From Mangifera indica (Eukaryota; Streptophyta; Magnoliopsida; Sapindales; Anacardiaceae), in the NCBI RefSeq assembly GCF_011075055.1, contig NC_058156.1:2232001-2296000 (forward strand): a stretch of DNA of 64,000 nucleotides. Reading direction: 5' to 3'. Below, one piece after another: positions 25,501 to 38,690 of this stretch; the stretch's first letter is position 1; every line of letters begins with the position of its first letter. The position numbers and the translations under genes were made by a program. A model generated the notes under the pieces. It did no database searches, was not told the DNA's origin, and saw only the letters and a program-made list of their open reading frames with translations.

Positions 25501-28500
25501 GTTTACTTTTTTTATTAGATTATGTGTAAGCCCTTGAGCTAAAACAAAGGATAGCCTTTTGCTATTAAAATTGTTTCTTTACAATAAATATTATTGAAAT
25601 TAGTCCTGAATCGAACAGCAAACCAACTTATACTGGAAATATGTACCATAAAGACAATTTCCATGGCATTGTTTAAATCATTAGTAAAATCAGGAGTAAG
25701 ATTTTGGTGCCTACAAAGGCATTAGTATTAAGACATGCCATTAGCATGGCATTGTTTAAAGCAAGAGTAAGATTTTCCTTTTAGATCACACAATTTGGTA
25801 CCTACAAGTAGCATGACATTAATGGTGTTGTAAAATCATGAGTAAGATTTTTATTATCTTGTTTTCTGTATGTCATGTGCAAAAATGATGTTGAAAGTGT
25901 TTTTATCTTTTTCTTCATTGCCCCATAGCTTTGAAATTGTTTTCAAGCTTTTATGCTGCTGAGGTATTGTGTGTAATTCTGTTCTCAACTGTTTTCTCAA
26001 TCCTAAAGACTTTTTTGCTTTTGGAGGAGCAAGGAAGGTTGAAGTTTAATTGAAAATGTAGTGTACTAAGAATTCTTTAGATTATTTTTTGGACAGGAAT
26101 TACAACAAGGTTTTGAATATGCTCTGGAGAATGAATGGGGCACTTTATGGCATAAGAATCATTCTGTAGCTTCATTATGTCTTCAATTTGTAGTGACTAA
26201 TCCTTGCGCACATATAGACATTCATACCCTGTGTAATTGTAATTCCTGGCAATTTTTTTAACTTAAGATGCTTCCTTTTGTCATGTAGAAGCATTTTGAA
26301 TCCTTCTTTTATCAAAAAAAATTGACAAGTCTGCCTTTAAATGCATTGGTAAGTGGCTTTCTGATCATTTCTTCTTGATTGATATGCTAGGTTCTCGAGG
26401 CATTTGCATCTTGGCTTCGATTAAAGCATAGGTGAGTATTTTTTTGAGTAGAACTAGAAATTTGACAAGTCCTGTGTATTTTTATTGGTGTTTTGCAATA
26501 CTTCCCACTTAGTTTGAAAGCTGCTGCCAGAATTTTGTGTCCTTAACATGTTTGAACCTCATGGAAAATTTGAAATAGGGTTTTTACCTGTGCACGAAAA
26601 AGGATGGAATTTCCCATAAAGTTGATATGTCGTAAAAGGCAATTAGTGGCCCAAAAATGTCTCCAGATCTGCATTATTGTTTTTTTTTTTTAAAATAAAT
26701 TTATTGACTTAGAGTCTTGTTTGATTTGTTTAGTATTTTCTTTTTATTCTTGGTTCTTTTTTTTTTTTAATTGGCTAGAAATCATGGCATAATCACACTG
26801 TGGAAAAGAGTTAATTTCTTAAAGGGGTTGCTTCTCTAACTCATTTTGTTGCTTTTTGTTAATTTAGTAAACAATGTGGCTATTGATACCATAAATTTGT
26901 ATCAATTTGTAGCTACCTTGTATGACCTTTCTAATCTACCTTGCTTCATTGTAGTTTAAAATTTGTAGAACTTCTCTTAAATTCTGTTGGTTTCAGGATT
27001 CCTGGTTCTTTGCTTGCCTCTCATCCACTGGTCCTCACAGCTCTCTCAAGCTTGCATTCCGAGATACTGTCTGAGGCATCTGTAAATGGTACTGTTTTTG
27101 CAACGTACTCACATTACTCAGAACATTTTGACTTTCTTGTGATTTAGTATAATGTGTTTATGGCTTTATTTAGATTATCTGCCAACCATTTATGTGTGCA
27201 TTATAAATGGATATCTGAACTTATCCAGAAAAGGATAGTTAGAGATATTAATAGAGTTTACCTCTCAAAATATATTGGCTTTTTGTCTTTTTCAAAATAA
27301 CGAAAAGAATGTGGAAATTAATTGTTCAAGCCTGGACATTAGCTATAGAATTTTCTGAACTGTAATGAAAGAGCAAAACATTATGAAATTTCTTTTACAT
27401 CTTTGCAGTCATCTCTGAACTGATACACTACTCAGCAGCTGCAAGCTCTGGTGGTGCTGCTGTAAGCATGCCCTTAATCCAAGTAATTGTGCCTCAAATT
27501 ATGAATTTAAAGGCACAGCTTACAGATTCATCAAAGGTATTCTATCATATAATATTTCTGGGTCTAATATGGATACCCAATGGCTGGCCAATGTGAGTGA
27601 TTGGAACTTGACGGCATATTATGTTTACTTCTGTATTTACTTTCAGGATGAGGAAGATGTGAAGGCTATTGCTCGATTATTTGCTGACATGGGTGATTCA
27701 TATGTTGAACTGATTGCAGCTGGTATATATTATTTGCCTTTATAGAAACTTGTAATTTTGTGTGCTTTTTGCTTCTTATGGTTTGTATTACTCCTGATTA
27801 ATTTAAAATACATTTGGATTAGTTTTGTTGTTTTACTATGACTTATTTTCTTTCCACAGGTTCTGATGAATCGATGTTAATAGTGCATGCCCTGTTGGAA
27901 GTTGCTTCACACCCTGAATATGATATTGCTTCAATGACTTTTAATTTCTGGCACAGTCTTCAGTTTATCTTGACAAAAAGGTATATCATCTGCAGCTTAG
28001 CAAAATAGATTGTTGGTCTTTAGTATGGTGTTCTGGATGTAATGATCGTAATGTACCAGGGATTCTCATGTCTCATTTGGTGATGAAGCATATGCTGAAG
28101 CCGATAGAAATAGAAGATTGCAGGTTTTTCGTTCAGCCTATGAGTCCCTTGTATCCTTGGTGAGTCTGCTGGTTAACTTCATAACGTCAACATTTTGTCG
28201 TTTCAAGTTATTAAGTTTCTTTAAATGGATTCTGCCTCACCTATTTCCGTAGTTATGGCACTACTTGCATTAGTTTAGGGGTTATTATCTGTATGTGTTG
28301 TTTAGGTTGAGGAGAAGTAGATGAGTCACCTTGATTTCTTCCATTTTATCAGCCTCCACCAATTTTTTTTTTCCCTAGAATTAATATTTTTTTCCAAATG
28401 CATCTGACCTGATTAGAAGAGGTAACAGTATGAAACTCTTATCAGCTAAAGCTTCTTGAGTGTTATGGTTTTTCTTCACAGGTTAGCTTCCGAGTTCAAT

Positions 28501-31500
28501 ACCCTCGAGATTATCAAGACCTTTCATTAGAGGACCTCAAGGAGTTTAAACAGACTAGATACGGTAATAACAAGATATTTGGCGTTGAGATTATTTTTGC
28601 TTCTGTTACTTGTTAAAGGTTTCATAGATTGCATGGTGGATGTTTCAAACGATACTCTTTTGCTAAGCTCACTGAAAGACAACAAAGCAATTTTTTTAGA
28701 ATTGATTACCATCTGTTGCTGTGAGAGCATATTTTATTGGACAAACTAGTATCCTTGGATTGCAACATTGATAGATTGGACACATGTAAACCCCCAGAAA
28801 GGAACTTTTTGGAGATGAGAGGTAGAAATAACTACGGTTTAGCAAATGCTGACTGTTTGGTCATGCCCTCAAAAATTTGGAGTTTGCTGTTTGGTGACGG
28901 CAATAAATTCAGATCTGCTAACTTAGTGTGTTGTTAATATGTTACTGGGTACTGGTGATTTTTTTCAATATATGTTGACTTTTGCATATAATCAATTACT
29001 TCTGATATCTTCCACCTTTCATCTACATTGTTCATGTTAAAGATTATTTACTTAAAATGATAAGCAAAGTAATTGAAAAATTAATGGCCCTCAGTTAGCA
29101 GCATTTTTGTATCAGACACTCTGCTCATATTTTGTGTTTTAGGTATTTTAGCATGTTAATTTGAAAGATGCTTCTGCTGTAAGGCAGAGTTACAATTCTG
29201 GTCCTCCGAGTAATGCTTATTATAGGCTGCTCCGCCAAGGAGCATGTAATGATAAAAATCAGGTGTTTAATTTTTTCCCTATATTTACTGTGGTAATGAT
29301 CTATAGGCAGAGTTTGGATTTTTCTTATCAGTGTAACGTATATGTTTGTTCTTACTCATATTTCTGATAAAAGTGAATCAAGAGCATTAAAGTAATTTGG
29401 TTTTTTCATCTCATTTAGTGTAGTCAACGAGTTGATTTTTACTCCATGCTGCAATGGTATTATTTATTTCATTGCTTATTCTATGTGATTCAGTCAAAGT
29501 TATCTTTTGAATGTGAAGGTTGTTACATCTGCCTCTTCTTTTATATTTTCATCTTCATGAGACCTGGCATCTAGCACTTCTTCAATGCTAACGGAATCTC
29601 TGATGTTCCTAGCTGTTGCGGATGTCCTAATTGATGCAGCATCAGTTTTAGGTGGTGATGCAACATTGAAAATTCTTTACACGAAGCTTGTTGAGGTGCG
29701 TATCATTTGCTTCGATGTGGGGTGATAATCTCCACTGTCCATGAAGTTGTTCGATCTTTTTTTATGGTTTAATCTTTGAATATCACAAGGCTTATAATAT
29801 TGCTGGCATCAGAAAGATTGTGTTGCTCTCTTCTTTTGATCTATGCATGCCTCAGAGTTAGGGCCATAATACAACGGTGTAAGGGTTGTAATAATTACAC
29901 TCCCCAATGAATTCTGTAAAATTCGTTTTGAAGATCCTCCCACTCATACATTGAAATGCCTAAATGATGCCAAGGTTCACCCTTACTGGATTTCTATAAC
30001 TGTTCAACTCAAATGTGTAATTTCTTTATAAAATTTCAAGACTTGCTTCATTTTCTCTAGAATTGCTTATGTAATTTTTTATTGTAAATTTCTTTAACGT
30101 GAGAGTTAACTAAATTCATTTAAGATGCTCAAATTTGAATGATACTGATATATTAAGTTTTTGCTTTCTGTTCCTGTCTTGAACAGCTTGAGAGTTATTA
30201 GTTCAAATTAACAGTCTCTTTTCATGTAACCTAATGGAAACCTGTTTGTAAGATTTTGGTTGATACTAACTCTTTTTTCAGATTTTGATCCTTGCTAATT
30301 TTCTGTTTTTGAGAGTTTAGTCCATGCAAACTTTCTGTTTTTGAGAGTTTGATCCATGCAAACTTTCTGCTGCATGACATGACCTTAGATATGGCTCTAG
30401 TGACCAGTGTGATGTTATGTGTTATCTTAGTTGAGAATATTTATGGTTAAATATAGTGTCTTGCAAATGATGTTGCATTTCGGAGTTTTTCTTTGGAGAG
30501 TGAAAAGCTAATTAGATGGTGATATCCTCTTTTGAATAGACTTAAAGAATGATTATAAAAATAAGCCTCGACTGTATAATGGCTACTCCTGGGATGCACT
30601 GCTAGAGCTTATTGTAAGTTAAATCTTAAGGAATTCTAATTAATGGTATGAAATTGTGCACATTCTTGTGTTTTAGTATAGCAACTGAAAAGGTTATCAC
30701 GTTGCATCATAGGGACATCTGATATTGCTTATGATAATATGAGAGTACTTGAAGCATCAAATCATTTTGAAGAATGGAACAGGAGATTGATGGCATGGAA
30801 TATAATTATAATACTATAATCATGCAATTCAGTATTCTGTCCATTAATATAAAGTGTCTAATTATAATTTTTTGCGGTTCCCTCTTGGGTAACTTTAGAT
30901 TGAGGTTTTGGCTAAAAGCTAAAACTTCTTCTGCTACATTATCAATCTTTCTTTAATAAGACATGAAGTAGGATTTGTGGCTAATGGGACAGGCCATTGG
31001 AATGTAGAATAGGGTGCTGAGATTCCGCCATATGTAAATTCTTTAGTTAATGGGTTGCTATGATGGCGCTATTTTGTTTCTGGATTTCAGATTCTTGTGG
31101 GAGTATATTAAGCTTATCCACCAGATCATGACTGATAAGAGCTGCATACCTTTTTACTGTGCTTGACAGTTTTTTACTATATTATGTTTGGCTTATTAAT
31201 GTGACAACTTCTGTGGCTCAAATGTTTTTCTTTTGTATTATCCAAGGGTGTAGCTTGTTGTGGAAATGAACATAGTGGGTGGCATCCAGCAGAAGCTGCT
31301 TTATTTTGCATCCGGGCTATATCCAATTATGTTTCAGTTGATGAAGCTGAGGTGATGCCCCAGGTATGAATGTTCCTTGGGCTCTCTCATTTTTAAATGG
31401 TACTATATGTTATGAATATTTAAGTTTATCCTTTTGCATGGCTGCTTGGTGAGTGTTCCTGCACCTCAAGTTTCTTTTGAAAATTAACTCTGCTCCTTAT

Positions 31501-34500
31501 TTGGTTTTTGTAATTGATTGATTTGCTTTTTATAGATTCTTTCCATGGGTAAGTATTTTTTCCTTTGTTTTTGTTCATATACATTAATTTCAATTTTGTT
31601 CTCTTTGTTATACAGGTTATGGCTTTGCTTCCTAAACTTCCTCAACAACCCTTACTGCTCCAGACTGGTATTGCGTTAATGGATATCTTTTAATTTTATT
31701 TTAGAAGACAGAAGATTGTTTTTTCTGTGCTAGTATTATGTTTCTCCAAATTGGTGGCCAACAATTATTAGCAACCTTTGTGATAAGAGTATTAATCCCT
31801 CATTATAAAGGTATTATCTGCTTACCTTATGAATTGCAGTTTGCTTAACTGTTGGAGCATATTCAAAATGGCTTGATGCTGTGTCAAGTGATCCGTCTAT
31901 ATTGGCTTCAGTCCTTGGTATGCTCACAAGTGGCATGGGCGTATCAGAAGATTCAGCTGCGGCTGCGGCTGTGGCATTTAGACATATCTGTGATGGTATA
32001 GGATCTCTTTTATTGAGTATTTATTTGTTGTGTATTTCTAAGATTGGGAGAAGAGGGGAGGGGGCCAAATAGTTGGTTGTGTTTTTACAAGATCTCGGTC
32101 TCCATTGGTTGCTTACAGGGAATTAATGGATTATATGTGCTTGTGACAACAATGAACTAATTGATCTAGATTTTTTCTCTTTTTAATGTAAAATTTTTGT
32201 TTTCTTTAAATGGCACTGAGTTTTTGATCTTTTGGCTTCATTACCTTCTTAGGAAATTCATAAAGAAGAAATTACTTTCGGTTACATCCTGGAAGTTTTA
32301 AGGTTCCTGTGGGGTTTTGGGTTGTTGGTATGTGTTTCAACAAGGATTGGAGTAGCTCATTTAGGTTCTAACTCATGTTCAGTAGACTGTTTATTCTGCC
32401 TTGGAAATCTTAAATAGTTGTAACATGTTTTCTATAATCTTTATGTTTTCCGTCCTTGTGCCTGAATTTTTAATTTCAATGCTACTATTGATGTGTGTTC
32501 ATTTGTTTTTGATGTAGATTTAGTTTATCTTGATAGTTTCTTTGTTTACTGATTAGCATATCCATGGAAATATGAGTGTGCTTTTCTCTGGTTTTTAGTG
32601 TGATAGTAATGGTTTGTATACAATTGTAGATTGCCGGAAAAAGCTTTGTGGATACTTGGATGGCCTCTATAATGTGTACCGAGCAGCAGTTAATGGGGAA
32701 GGTAGTTTAAAAGTTTCTGCTGAGGACTCGTTGCATCTGGTTGAAGCCTTAAGGTATCTACTGCTCAAGGACTTCAATAGTGAAAAATACTAGATTATTT
32801 GAATTCTGCATAAATAACTTGATTAAGTTCTTCTAAATCTATTTTTGCAGCATGGTTATTACAGAACTTCCTCAAGATGATGCTAAGAAGGCTTTGGAGA
32901 TGTTGTGCTTACCGGTCGTTACTCATTTACAGGTTAGTTCTGCATCTACTGGATTCAATGAGTATCATCTGCTAGTTTACTATATTATTAATTTTATGAT
33001 CTTACAATCAGGACGTTATCAATCAAGGACCAGATGTATTGCAGAAGAAACATTCTCGTGACTTAACTGTTCATATTGATCGATTTGCCTACATCTTCAG
33101 GTGTGGTCACTGTCCTTTTGGTTTTTCTACCTATTTTAATCTATAGAGATATTCTGAATGTGCTACTGCCTCCAATTTCAGGCATGTAAATCATCCTGAA
33201 GCTGTGGCAGATGCAATACAAAGGCTTTGGCCCATATTCAAAGCTATATTTGATATGTAAGCATTTATAACCTACCAATTTTGGAAATTTCATGTAAATG
33301 TGCTTTCTCTGCTTCGCATTTTATTCTTGGTTAATATCTGTTGAGTATGTTTCTGGTGCAGTCGTGCTTGGGATATGCGAACAATGGAGTCTCTTTGTCG
33401 AGCTTGCAAATATGCTGTGAGTTCAATCAAACATTATAGATTTCTAATTGTCAAAATGATGCTTGCTGTTTTATTGACTTGGTGATACGCAGCTTTGTAT
33501 TAAAAATAGTGATGCTATATATCTTTATGTTGAGATAAGATTCCAATGAAGTGCTATCTTAATTTTATGTTGAAGCTTATCTTTCTCTGTCCATCAGGTG
33601 AGAACTTCTAAAAGGTATATGGGAATCACAATTGGAGCCATTCTAGAGGAGATTCAAGGTCTATATCAACAACACCAACAACCATGTTTCCTTTATCTCT
33701 CTAGTGAAGTTATAAAGGTATGTATGTCCTAATATAAGCATCAACTGTAACAACCGGGTCAACTGTCAAGATATTATGTATTTATGTGCGTCCCTCTTGA
33801 TCTAGGTTCAATTGAGAGGGATGTGCCTAAATATACAGTTCCTTGACAGTGGGCCAGGTTGCTACATCAACATTTGTCTATCATAAACTTGAGCAGTCAG
33901 CATGTTTTACTTCACAGATATTTGGTGCTGACCCATCTTGTGCTAGCTACTTACATAATTTGATAGAAGCTCTTTTCAAGCGCACAACATGTCTTCTCAC
34001 AAGTATTGAGGTATGGTTTCAATGAGCTCTATGTTGTCTTCCTCTTTCAAGAGTTTCCTGATATTTATGTTACTTGATCCTCTATTTCCCAGGAGTTTAC
34101 TTCAAGGCCTGATGTGGCAGATGATTGTTTTTTGTTGGCATCAAGGTGCATTCGCTATTGTTCACAGTTATTTATCCCGTCTTCTGTATTTCCATCATTA
34201 GTAGATTGTGCTATGATTGGAATTACAGTACAGCACAGGTCTAGCTTCTCTTTCTTACAGTGTGTGTTATATATTATATTTTTTAGCCATTATAGTTTTT
34301 CTTGAGTCCTTAGATATGATTGTTTAAATAAGTCTATAAAAATACAATAAGCTATGTTATGTAAAGGACAAGTGAAAAAGTAACACAAATGACCATTTAA
34401 TTAATATATTGATCCTGATTTAATCCACTATCAATTAAGCTAGTTTCTTTGGATCTTTTATCAAAGGAGACCTTGAGTTGGGTTTATCTTCCTCAAAGTT

Positions 34501-35682
34501 TAAAGTACAGAACATCATTCAAGAATAAGGAACAAAGTTGTTTAATAAAATGTCAAAACTGAAAACAGTACTGTCCAAGGCCTTTTAGGAAAGCCAAATC
34601 TAAACTAATATCTGTGATCTGTAGGTGCTATCATGTTGTAAGTGATGCAGAAACTTAAAAAATTTCTTACAACAAAAGTGGTATTGCTTAGACACTAGGA
34701 CACATGCTTACAAGCTTATCCAGATGTAGCCTAAAAAACCTCATGCATCTACAGTGTATGTTATCTTTTCTGCATTAGGATTTTTGATATAAAATATGTT
34801 GTAGATGCACTTTTAACATTTGCCCGATGAACCAATGCATGAGTGTATGCAGCATTCATGTCTTACAGGACAGAGACCTTCTATAAAGGCTTTCCCTTCT
34901 ATAGGTTTCTTATCTTTTTGTTGTTCTGGCATTCATCAATTTTTTATTCCTATCCCTACAGGCAGTTTTCATTCTTGTGTAATTGTTATCCACGAGCACA
35001 CTTTCTGAAACTCTATGTTGCCATAAGTTCATGGTTAACTGTCACTGTTTCTTCTCTTCTTCATCTTTTTTTGTTTTTTTTTCAACTTTTATGTTTTCTT
35101 GGTTTGCAGGGAGGCCTCCAATTCCATATTGACCTTTCTATCTGATATCTTTGATCTTGCAAAGTCTTGCAAGGGAGAAGAATTCTTATCTTTAAGAGAT
35201 AGTATCATTATTCCTCGTGGTGCCAGCATTACCAGAATTTTGATTGCTTCATTAACAGGAGCACTCCCGAGTTCTCGAATAGAGATGGTAGGTCCAAGTT
35301 CTTTGTAAAAATTTAAACATGTTATAGTAAATATTGTGTATTAGATTAATGTTTACGTACTTTTTTGTTGATTAGACTATCATGGAACCTTCTTTTACCG
35401 CAGGTAACTTATGCATTACTGGCCTTAACTCGAGTATATCGTCCCCAAGCATTGGAGTGGGCCAAAGAGAGTGTTTCACTGATTCCATCGACCGCCGTTG
35501 CAGAGGTGGAACGGACAAGATTTTTGCAAGCATTATCAGATGCAGCATCGGGAGCTGATGTGAATGTCCTGATGGCTCCAATTGAAGAGCTGTCGGATGT
35601 TTGCCGTCGTAATCGAACAGTTCAAGAGATTGTCAAAGGAGCTTTGAAACCGCATGAATTGAATATGGTGCCTGTATCATAA
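22527..35682 (+). CDS. MOS14: MOS14 / transportin-SR nuclear import receptor (27 exons)
   Basis: An importin-beta family receptor related to human transportin-3 that carries SR splicing factors into the nucleus. In Arabidopsis, MOS14 is needed for correct splicing of resistance genes (family knowledge). All introns are GT-AG and all phases agree. Exons: 22527-22649, 23068-23145, 23349-23414, 24076-24123, 24222-24368, 25153-25284, 26391-26431, 26997-27088, 27409-27536, 27647-27722, 27860-27980, 28060-28159, 28482-28563, 29613-29695, 31247-31363, 31616-31667, 31840-31995, 32630-32753, 32851-32932, 33012-33100, 33182-33256, 33362-33416, 33598-33717, 33918-34010, 34093-34238, 35110-35287, 35404-35682. 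The product is 960 residues, close to the Arabidopsis length. The importin-beta N-terminal region (MKADRWLQDFQ, near residues 23-33) and exportin-1-like repeats follow in order. No break or missing exon was seen, so the gene looks functional. Confidence 0.96.
25655..25865 (+). repeat. Imperfect tandem repeat in MOS14 intron 6
   Basis: Three imperfect copies of a unit of about 70-90 bp, containing CATGGCATTG, then AGTAAGATTTT and then CCTACAA, lie in tandem within the intron between exons 6 and 7. They do not touch the splice sites. Confidence 0.6.
30295..30372 (+). repeat. ~36-bp tandem repeat in MOS14 intron 14
   Basis: Slightly more than two copies of a unit containing TTTCTGTTTTTGAGAGTTT and CCATGCAAAC lie within the 1.55-kb intron between exons 14 and 15. 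Confidence 0.7.
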
Positions 35683-36380
35683 TGGAAAGTAACACAAAAG
35701 GGGCTGTTTTGCTAAGGTCCCGATTGTCGTTCCACTCGATTGTGTATTAGTCATATTTTTTTATCATTGTGTGTCCATTATCATTCTCCAATTTTTTTGT
35801 GAGGAGAATCTGGCGTTTTTATTGGTGGGCGAGATCAGGTTGTGCCATTGTTTCGTCATTGACTGAGTGGTCCCAATTGGCTTAATTTTTTTAAGGGTAA
35901 AGTTTTCCGTATAGATTTGTAATTTTCTTTGGTAATGGAAAGATTTTTTTTTTAATTTAATGAGTTGGTGATTTAGTTTGAATTCGGCCCAACATTTAAG
36001 ATCTAATTTAAATTCGGTTCAAATCTTGCTTGTTTGTTTACATGAGTTGAGCTTAACTCGAAATTTAACTTAGTTCGGATCAACTGGATTGCAGCTTGGA
36101 ATCAATGGCTCAGAATGGACATTCATGCAAGCACAAGGTGTTGCTTTAGCTGAAAGACTGATAAATCCGCGAGGAATTAGAAGTAACACAACGCTACAGT
36201 CATCATTCCACTAATTATGTTGATTTTGAAGAGAAATTTCATGGCTTATGGATGTGAAAAACTATGATAAGATGTTCAGTTTAAGTATTGAATGAAAACA
36301 AAATGTCAAATATATACAATTAAAAGAAAAAAAAAAACGATGAAAGCTTCAGTACTTAAAATTCTATTTGATTTTAGGGA
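35683..36380. other. MOS14 3' flank
   Basis: This stretch should hold the MOS14 3' UTR and polyadenylation region. Around 35960-36100 it has GAATTCGG/TTGAGCTTAACTCG words reminiscent of the hAT MITE family, but no bounded element. No gene is seen. Confidence 0.4.
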
Positions 36381-37608
36381 CGGGGACAATTTCTCACCCA
36401 ATTTTTAGTGTAACCTTAAAGGGTTGTTTGGTTTAGATAATGTTTTATTATTAAAATAGAAAGATTATTTTGAAGATAGATTACTTAGAAGATTATTGGA
36501 TATAAATGATTACTATGTTTGATAAAATTTGGTAGATATAAATAATTATTGTGTTGGTTAAAGGTAATAAAAGATTACTAGTAAATTATTTTACTTAAAT
36601 ATTTTTTATATTATTTGTTATATTAATTAAAAATAAATTTATTTTTATCTCAAAAAATTAATAAATAATAATATAATTATGATAAAATCAAGATTACCTC
36701 GGTAATCTTTATATACTTAAGGTAAATGTGGGAATTAGATTACCATCTATATTACCTGTCACGTCAGCATTGGTAATAGAAGATTACTGTAATCTTTTAT
36801 TACTGATAAACCAAATAAGGGAATAAAAGATAGATTACTAAGGTTATCTTAAAAAACACAAACCAAACGCCCCCTAAAAGTATATTCACACCTGATAAAA
36901 AACTCAAATATCTATCTAAAGTTTAATTTATTAGGATACATCCATATATTTTCTATTAGGGTTAAAGGGTAAATTCATCATTTTATCGATAATATTAAAT
37001 AATTAAAATTTTATCTCATTTTTCCTCCTTTAATTTAAAGAACTAATATTTTCTCTCTGAATTAAGTTTTAAAAAATTCACTTTTTTCCCCTAAAATCCA
37101 GTCACTTTCTTCAACGACGATCAACCGACAATGGAGAAGTTTTCATCCAAAGGTTAACCTTTGGAGAATGATAGTCATCTAAGGAGGACGACAATCGTCC
37201 AGATCTGGACAACAGAAAGTCATCTATTATGGACGATGACGAGCGTCATCCAATGAAGGTCGATAAGCATTATTTAGATCTGGACGACACTTGTCACTCT
37301 CCCTCCAGCCATGTCATCATCGATGGCCGGAGGGAAGGTGAAAAAAATTAGGGATTCGAGGGGGAGTAAAAGTCACTTTTCAAAGTTCAGGTATGGAGAT
37401 AAAAGTTAATTTTTAAAATTGGAGGGGAAAATGCAATAAAATTATATAACTTGAATAAAAACAGTAAAACAACGGTTTTACCCCTATATTTAATAAAAAA
37501 CTTTACAGCAGTTTAGAGATGGATAGATGTTTGGGTTTTCCATCAAGCGTGGGTATACTTTTGAAATTGGGCTAAAACTTGGGTGAGAAATAGTTCTTTT
37601 CCCTTGAT
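36381..37608. mobile_element. Foldback element 3 with nested MITE
   Basis: The left end reads GGGACAATTTCTCACCCAA and the right end TTGGGTGAGAAATAGTTC, inverted copies of one terminus. Inner arms continue: left 36888-37110 against right 37330-37560, with TTAGGGTTAAAGGGTAAA, CCTTTAATTTAAAGAAC and AAAAAATTCACTTTT pieces mirrored. The GC-richer middle (37110-37320) has GTCCAGATCTGGAC and GACGAT repeats. A separate MITE at 36420-36874 has inserted just inside the left end and has split it from its arm. Target duplication was not identified. Confidence 0.7.
36420..36874. mobile_element. Tourist-like (PIF/Harbinger) MITE
   Basis: A 455-bp element starts AGGGTTGTTTGGTTTAG and ends CAAACCAAACGCCCCC, which are imperfect terminal inverted repeats of the GGG..GTTTGG type. 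The trinucleotide TAA stands on both sides (36417-36419 and 36875-36877), the 3-bp target duplication of PIF/Harbinger elements. The interior is rich in GATTAC/GTAATC words and codes for nothing. It is inserted in foldback element 3. Confidence 0.75.
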
Positions 37609-38552
37609 CTAATTTGCTTGAATTTGCTGGCTAATCAAGCAAATTAAATTAGTATACAAAGTAACATAGATATCATTATTTTACAATACACGATATATAT
37701 CTTATAATATAATACAAGTGAAAAATGACATGTATCAAGAAATGTATCGAATTAATATGATACAGTAGACACATCATACGATATGATATATATTATCAAT
37801 ATATTTAAAAAAATGATTATATGATAGATATATAAATAAGAAATTTAAAATTTTTAAAAGTGTTTACGATATTCTATAAAGTGATGATGTATCAATTAGA
37901 GTTTATTATTATTATTTTTTTTAAAATTGTATTATATAATACGATATAATACTTAATATATAATATAAAAAATTAGATTTTAAATACATGATTTGATTAT
38001 CATGCATAGTAATCCTAGTCCTGATGACATCAACAAAGCATACACATAAAGCAAATTGAATACAAAGCAAGAATACCTTCAGATCTGGCGCTAGAAAAAA
38101 ATGAGCTCCTGCCACAAATCTGACATCAACAAGAGAGGTTTATGTTTGTTGAAAAAGCGCAAAAAAACAGAAATAAAAAATGAAATTGAAACAGAGACAC
38201 TGAATGCAACTCTGGGGTGGTGAAATCAATGTTTATATACCTAAAGGTGTGCACAATTTGATTTGATAAGGTTTGACAATTTTTTCAAACTAAACTAAAG
38301 GAGTAATTTGAAATTTTTCAAACCAAACTAAAAAAATATAGTTTAGTTTTTTTGATATTACCGTTTGAATTTATTAAAATTATTCATTTATAAATATATA
38401 TTATTTAATAAAATTAATAAAATTATATTTTTTTAAAAATGTAATGTGAATATGTAAAATAAATATGAAGTATATATATATTACATAGATAAAAAAATAA
38501 TAAAATAAATATGAAAAAATTATTCACTTAATTGTTTAATGAAAAATTCTAT

Positions 38553-38554
<2 letters not shown>
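37609..38554. other. AT-rich spacer
   Basis: No gene and no clear element are seen. The sequence is strongly AT-rich, with repeated ATAATACGATAT-like words near 37680-37990. Confidence 0.5.

Positions 38555-38619
<65 letters not shown>
38555..38619. repeat. (AT)n microsatellite
   Basis: An uninterrupted run of about 32 AT dinucleotides, immediately followed by the S6 kinase-like fragment. Length variation is to be expected here. Confidence 0.95.
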
Positions 38620-38622
<3 letters not shown>

Positions 38623-38631
38623 GTTAAATTA

Positions 38632-38690
38632 ATTATATGCAATGGAAGTGGTGAGAAAAGAGACTATAGATAAAATTAATTATACTAAAT
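38632..38690 (+). pseudogene. Short S6 kinase exon fragment
   Basis: Positions 38635-38663 (TATGCAATGGAAGTGGTGAG and the next 9 bases) match exon 1 of the S6 kinase gene downstream at about 39719-39747, with two substitutions in 29 bp. The reading YAMEVVRKET corresponds to YAMKVMRKET around the ATP-binding lysine, which is Glu here. Similarity fades by about 38690. It is too short to code; it is either a captured or duplicated fragment or, less likely, chance. It is on the same strand as the gene. Confidence 0.55.
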
